Part shown: piece by piece, positions 60,295 through 64,000 of the stretch
How the letters are laid out: the number at the start of each line of letters is the position of its first letter
Numbering within the stretch: the stretch's first letter is position 1
Assembly: GCF_050268245.1 (NCBI RefSeq)
Contig: NZ_JBNNGK010000015.1
Span: 1 to 64,000 of the forward strand
Direction of reading: 5' to 3'
Length of the DNA stretch: 64,000 nt
Source: JBNNGK01 sp050268245
GTDB lineage: Bacteria; Pseudomonadota; Gammaproteobacteria; Enterobacterales; Enterobacteriaceae
Notes under the pieces: model-generated
The model's database searches: none
What the model saw: the letters and a program-made list of their open reading frames with translations, nothing else
What the model was told of the DNA's origin: nothing
Position numbers and translations under genes: made by a program

Positions 60295-60645
60295 TTAGTT
60301 GGCGTAGGCCAGCAGGCTTAGCGAGTCGCGCGCCAAGGATTTGCACTTTTTAGCGGTAGGTATCGCAATACCACTGAGATCGCGGTAGCTGGCTTCGCCC
60401 AGGGCCTTCATATTGAAGCTATTATAATTGCTGAGGTCCCAGCGGTTTTGCTGAGCAAAGTAAACGATCGCGCGTTTGACTTGGAAGTTTGGCAAATCGT
60501 TATAGCCACATTCGTTCTTCAAATAAACGAACACGGTGGTCAGATCGGCGAGCTCTTCTGCCTCTGATTCATCCAGCGCCAAACTGGCGTTAGAAAACCC
60601 CAGCGTGGTCAGCAACAGTAGCGATATCGTTGTTTTTTTCATCAT
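60295..60645 (-). CDS. yacC: YacC family pilotin-like periplasmic protein
   Basis: 116 residues from the ATGATG at 60645. Signal peptide ending ASLA (about 23), then ESEAEELADLTTVFVYLKNECGYNDLPN and KCKSLARDSLSLLAY with the Cys pair of the PulS/OutS-like family. Structural relative of type II secretion pilotins, but role unknown here. Place before cueO as in E. coli. Confidence 0.93.
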   Translation of the reverse strand: MMKKTTISLLLLTTLGFSNASLALDESEAEELADLTTVFVYLKNECGYNDLPNFQVKRAIVYFAQQNRWDLSNYNSFNMKALGEASYRDLSGIAIPTAKKCKSLARDSLSLLAYAN

Positions 60646-60716
60646 GAAAATAGACCTGTGTGTTGTTGGCAAACGTTATCACACTTGTCGCGGAAGGCAC
60701 CAAACTTTATTAATAC

Positions 60717-60747
60717 TTGACCTTCCGCTTGGGGGAAGGTTTAGGCT
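60717..60747 (+). promoter_or_regulatory. CueR-controlled promoter of cueO
   Basis: ACCTTCC-N7-GGAAGGT (60720-60740) is a perfect CueR palindrome. It lies between TTGACC (-35, 60717-60722) and TAGGCT (-10, 60742-60747) with the long 19-base spacer that MerR-family activators need. Confidence 0.92.
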
Positions 60748-60786
60748 GGCCCGTCGAGCTATATCACTCAGTAAAGGGAGCCACAA

Positions 60787-62376
60787 ATGTTACGCCGTGA
60801 TTTTATTAAATTGACCGCCGCATTGGGTGCAGCAAGTGCATTGCCACTATGGAGCCGTGCCGCTTGGGCTGCCGATTTTCCTGCCCTGCCTATCCCGCCA
60901 TTGTTAACGCCTAACGCGCAAGGAAAGCTGGCGTTGACGCTGCAAACCGGTGAAATGAACTGGTTACCGAACGCGGCCACCAAAACCTGGGGGGTCAACG
61001 GTGCCCTGTTGGGGCCTGCGGTACGTTTGCAACGCGGTCAACCGGTTACGGTAGACATCAACAATAACCTGCCGGAAGTGAGCACCGTGCATTGGCATGG
61101 TCTTGAGATCCCGGGTGACGTTGATGGTGGCCCACATGCGCTGATCCAACCGTCGACTCGCCGTACCGTCAGCTTTACTGTCGATCAACCGGCTGCCACC
61201 TGTTGGTTCCATCCACATACTCACGGTAAAACGGGCCAACAAGTGATGATGGGGCTGGGGGGATTGGTGCTGGTGGAGGACGAGGAAAGCGCAACGTTAC
61301 CGCTGCCAAAAAGCTGGGGAAAAGACGATATTCCGGTGATCTTGCAGGACAAGCGGCTGGGAAAAGACGCGCAAATTGAATATCAGCTCGATGTCATGAG
61401 TGCAGCGGTTGGCTGGTTTGGCGACCGCATGTTCACTAATGGTGCGCAATACCCGCAGCATGTCGCACCGCGCGGTTGGTTGCGTCTGCGTTTGCTCAAT
61501 GGTTGCAACGCGCGTTCGCTCAACGTGGCGGCGAGTGATAATCGTCCTTTATATGTGATCGCCAGTGATGGCGGCTTCCTTAACGAGCCGGTGAAGCTGA
61601 CAGAATTACCCATGTTGATGGGGGAACGTTTTGAAGTGTTGGTTGATACCCGTGACGGCAAACCTTTCGACATTGTTACTTTGCCGGTAACGCAGATGGG
61701 GATGACGCTGGCACCGTTCGATCACCCTTTGCCTGTGTTGCGTATTCAGCCCTCTTTGGAGCAGGGGATGACATCTCTGCCTGACAGCCTGGTCAAATTA
61801 CCGGTGCTGCCTGCCGTGGCGGGTATTCAAGAGCGTTGGCTGCAACTGATGATGGATCCGAAGCTTGATATGTTGGGCATGAAAGCGCTGATGGATCGTT
61901 ACGGTCATCAGGCGATGGCTGGCATGAGTATGGACCACGGTCATATGCAAGGCATGGATCACGGCAACATGCAGGGAATGGATCATGGCAAGATGCAAGG
62001 GATGAATCATGCGCAGACGCCGTTTGATTTTAGCCATGGCAACAAGATCAATGGTAAAGCCTTTGATATGAATAAACCTATGTTCGCGGCTAAACGCGGG
62101 CAGTATGAGAAATGGACCATTTCCGGTGAAGGCGACATGATGCTGCATCCCTTCCATATTCATGGTACCCAGTTCCGTATTCTGACAGAAAACGGCCAAC
62201 CGCCAGCGGCACACCGTGCAGGTTGGAAAGACACGGTGCGTGTAGAAGGGGCGCGCAGCGAAGTGCTGGTGAAGTTCAATCACCTGGCCAGTGCCGAAAA
62301 TGCCTATATGGCACACTGCCATCTGCTTGAACACGAAGATACTGGCATGATGTTGGGCTTCACCGTCGACGCTTAA
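60787..62376 (+). CDS. cueO: Multicopper oxidase (cuprous oxidase)
   Basis: 529 residues. Twin-arginine signal RRDFIKLTAA, cleaved near AAWA (about 28). Three cupredoxin domains with copper ligands HWHGL, HPHTHG, HPFHIHG and HCHLLEHEDTGMM. Methionine-rich copper-binding insert near residues 378-408 with a tandem 8-residue unit (MDHGHMQG, MDHGNMQG, MDHGKMQG). Oxidises Cu(I) in the periplasm for copper tolerance. Start ATG 60787 after AAGGGAG, downstream of a CueR promoter. Confidence 0.97.
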   Translation: MLRRDFIKLTAALGAASALPLWSRAAWAADFPALPIPPLLTPNAQGKLALTLQTGEMNWLPNAATKTWGVNGALLGPAVRLQRGQPVTVDINNNLPEVSTVHWHGLEIPGDVDGGPHALIQPSTRRTVSFTVDQPAATCWFHPHTHGKTGQQVMMGLGGLVLVEDEESATLPLPKSWGKDDIPVILQDKRLGKDAQIEYQLDVMSAAVGWFGDRMFTNGAQYPQHVAPRGWLRLRLLNGCNARSLNVAASDNRPLYVIASDGGFLNEPVKLTELPMLMGERFEVLVDTRDGKPFDIVTLPVTQMGMTLAPFDHPLPVLRIQPSLEQGMTSLPDSLVKLPVLPAVAGIQERWLQLMMDPKLDMLGMKALMDRYGHQAMAGMSMDHGHMQGMDHGNMQGMDHGKMQGMNHAQTPFDFSHGNKINGKAFDMNKPMFAAKRGQYEKWTISGEGDMMLHPFHIHGTQFRILTENGQPPAAHRAGWKDTVRVEGARSEVLVKFNHLASAENAYMAHCHLLEHEDTGMMLGFTVDA

Positions 62377-62556
62377 TATCGCCGCCGTAGCGCGGTTTGC
62401 AGTAGGTATTGGCCAGTGGTTTCGCGGAGTTTACCGCTGCGTGACCTGTACGTTTGGCAATACATCAAAGAAAGTGATGGCGACGCACTCGCGTCGCCTC
62501 CGCAGTCAGGCTATGTTAAACTCTGCGCCTTTCTTCCGGCAACTGACCTGAAAACT

Positions 62557-63093
62557 ATGAAACACACTGTAGATGTAATGATTTCCGAGCAGGAAGTTAA
62601 GACCCGAATCGCCGAACTTGGCCGCCAGATCACCGAACATTACCGCGACAGCGGCAGTGACATGGTGTTGGTCGGTTTGCTGCGTGGTTCGTTCATGTTC
62701 ATGGCTGATTTGTGCCGTACCATTGAGGTGCCACATGAGGTCGATTTCATGACGGCATCAAGCTATGGAAGCGGCATGTCCACCACCCGCGACGTGAAAA
62801 TTCTCAAAGATCTCGATGAAGATATTCGGGGTAAAGACGTGCTGATCGTCGAAGACATTATCGACTCGGGTAATACGCTGAATAAAGTGCGCGAAATTTT
62901 AGCGTTGCGAGGGCCGAAATCGCTGGCGATCTGTACGCTGCTGGATAAGCCGGAGCGTCGTGAAGTTGAGGTGCCGGTAGAATATGTTGGCTTCTCGATT
63001 CCAGATGAGTTCGTGGTTGGTTACGGCATTGACTATGCGCAACGCTATCGTCATTTGCCTTATGTTGGCAAAGTGGTTCTGCTCGACGAATAA
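62557..63093 (+). CDS. hpt: Hypoxanthine phosphoribosyltransferase
   Basis: 178 residues from ATG 62557, matching MKHTV.VMI of E. coli Hpt; the upstream open frame is not used. PRTase loop VLIVEDIIDSGNTL, LLRGSFMFMADL, VGYGIDYAQRYRHLPYVG. Salvages hypoxanthine to IMP. gcd, which lies between cueO and hpt in E. coli, is absent. Convergent with can. Confidence 0.97.
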   Translation: MKHTVDVMISEQEVKTRIAELGRQITEHYRDSGSDMVLVGLLRGSFMFMADLCRTIEVPHEVDFMTASSYGSGMSTTRDVKILKDLDEDIRGKDVLIVEDIIDSGNTLNKVREILALRGPKSLAICTLLDKPERREVEVPVEYVGFSIPDEFVVGYGIDYAQRYRHLPYVGKVVLLDE

Positions 63094-63108
63094 TCCGGTG
63101 TTGTTGTA

Positions 63109-63129
63109 GGGCGCGGTTAACCCGCGCCC
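63109..63129. other. Hairpin between convergent hpt and can
   Basis: GGGCGCGG-TTAAC-CCGCGCCC, 16 bases past hpt and 12 past can. No T-run on either side. Confidence 0.6.
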
Positions 63130-63140
63130 GTAACGTTGGA

Positions 63141-63803
63141 TCAGCCTTTTAGGCCTCTTTCTTGCAAGATCGTGGAGATCGCTTTGCGGTAGCCCATTTC
63201 TAGGCTCTCGCGGCTGGTCGCAACCACTTCCAGATCGCGCAATCGGCCATCCTGAATGCCGTAAACCCAGCCGTGAATCATGACTTTTTGTCCGCGCTTC
63301 CAGGCTGACTGCATGATGGTTGAGTGCCCAAGGTTGTACACCTGCTCGATCACGTTGATTTCACACAACACGTCCAGACGTTGCTCTGGCTCCAGTTCAC
63401 CCAGTAACGAGCTATGCTTGAACCACAGATCGCGGATGTGCAGCAGCCAGTTGTTAATCAATCCGAGCTCTGGGTTTTCGACTGCGGCCTGAACGCCGCC
63501 ACAGCCCAAGTGACCACAGATGATGATGTGTTCAACTTCGAGCACATCGACGGCGTATTGCACCACGGACAGACAGTTTAAATCGGTATGGATCACCAGG
63601 TTTGCCACGTTACGGTGGACAAACAGTTCCCCCGGCTCCAGCCCGGTCAGGCGTTCGGCGGGGACTCGGCTGTCAGAGCAACCAATCCAAAGAAAACGCG
63701 GCTTTTGCGCTTGTGCTAAACGCTCAAAAAAACCTGGATCTTCCTTATTGATATTGGTGGACCAAGCTTGGTTATTAGCGATAAGTTTTTCGATTTCTTT
63801 CAT
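63141..63803 (-). CDS. can: Beta-carbonic anhydrase
   Basis: 220 residues from ATG 63803, equal to E. coli Can; the open frame goes on to 63854. Zinc ligands in GCSDSRVPAE and CGHLGCGG, plus the Asp-Arg dyad in CSDSR. Interconverts CO2 and bicarbonate for biosynthesis. Confidence 0.97.
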   Translation of the reverse strand: MKEIEKLIANNQAWSTNINKEDPGFFERLAQAQKPRFLWIGCSDSRVPAERLTGLEPGELFVHRNVANLVIHTDLNCLSVVQYAVDVLEVEHIIICGHLGCGGVQAAVENPELGLINNWLLHIRDLWFKHSSLLGELEPEQRLDVLCEINVIEQVYNLGHSTIMQSAWKRGQKVMIHGWVYGIQDGRLRDLEVVATSRESLEMGYRKAISTILQERGLKG

Positions 63804-63993
63804 GGAGGTTATTGGCCTGTAACGAACAGTTTGCGTTGGGGTAATATAGGGCATGCGTCACAATTTTGAAATCGGAACAGTGAGGTTGACCGCACGGATT
63901 CGACTCAGTGAAAGCGCTGCTGATGATAAGATGCTCTCGACTCTTGATAAAATACAGCAGCATAGCCATCGTCATAAGGTACTCTCTAATCTA

Positions 63994-64000
63994 TGAATTA
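63994..64000 (+). CDS. Possible first codons of the next gene (yadG by synteny)
   Basis: An ATG at 63994 follows AAGG at somewhat long distance, divergent from can, where E. coli has the ABC transporter gene yadG. Only two codons are visible, so this rests on synteny. Confidence 0.25.

Noticed and set aside
1..64000. CRISPR array or complete prophage
   Set aside because: No regularly spaced direct repeats, cas-type genes, or phage structural genes were found; bor alone is phage-like.

Overview
The window is chromosomal DNA from a gamma-proteobacterium of the order Enterobacterales, most like the Serratia/Yersinia group (Yersiniaceae). This rests on near-identity of many products to recalled E. 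coli proteins, on gene order (pheV-speC-mltC-yggX-mutY ... yqgF-yqgE-gshB-rsmE-endA-sprT-galP; aroP-pdhR-aceEF-lpd-acnB-yacL-speDE-yacC-cueO-hpt-can) and on ERIC repeats with the sequence flavour common in that group. The species cannot be fixed from the sequence alone. Two blocks that lie far apart in E. coli (about 66 min and 3 min) are joined here across a short accessory stretch at 36.4-40.5 kb.

Layout. 1-1970 is the end of an accessory island abutting the 3' end of tRNA-Phe (pheV position): the end of an IS3-family element, a Bor/Iss-like serum-resistance lipoprotein, an unknown lipoprotein and unrecognised DNA. 2.4-7.5 kb holds nupC, cpdB and an OprD-type porin, which together could carry nucleotides from outside to cytoplasm. 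7.5-21.3 kb is conserved housekeeping: speC with a long leader, mltC-yggX-mutY, trmB-yggL, glsB, yggN, hemW-rdgB-yggU-yggT-proC-yggS, and yggR. 21.4-28.5 kb is an insertion relative to E. coli between yggR and ruvX: a BvgAS/EvgAS-type phosphorelay, a secreted DUF1090 helical protein and a C-terminally truncated orphan fimbrial usher. 28.5-36.2 kb returns to conserved order (ruvX, yqgE, gshB, rsmE, endA, sprT, galP) with a class I fumarase added between sprT and galP.

36.4-40.5 kb carries an xdhC-mocA pair and a GH43 glycosidase with a GPH-family sugar transporter. 40.6-53.5 kb is aroP, then pdhR-aceE-aceF-lpd (pyruvate dehydrogenase and its regulator, with a perfect PdhR operator), then acnB. 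Between lpd and acnB lie a 40-residue membrane peptide gene and a duplicated intergenic element whose second copy has a promoter, two hairpins and a Rho-independent terminator: a good candidate for an undescribed small RNA. 53.8-58.3 kb contains yacL, a second phosphatase/OprD-type porin pair and an AGCS amino-acid:sodium symporter. 58.4-64.0 kb is speD-speE, yacC, cueO (with a CueR box), hpt, can and possibly the first bases of the next gene.

Functional themes: polyamine synthesis (speC makes putrescine; speD and speE make spermidine), pyruvate entry into the TCA cycle (pdhR-aceEF-lpd, acnB, fumarase), and two outer-membrane porin/periplasmic phosphatase pairs. Several ordinary regulatory sites are readable: PdhR, CueR, TyrR, GalR-like and CRP-like operators. 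No CRISPR array, rRNA or complete prophage was seen.
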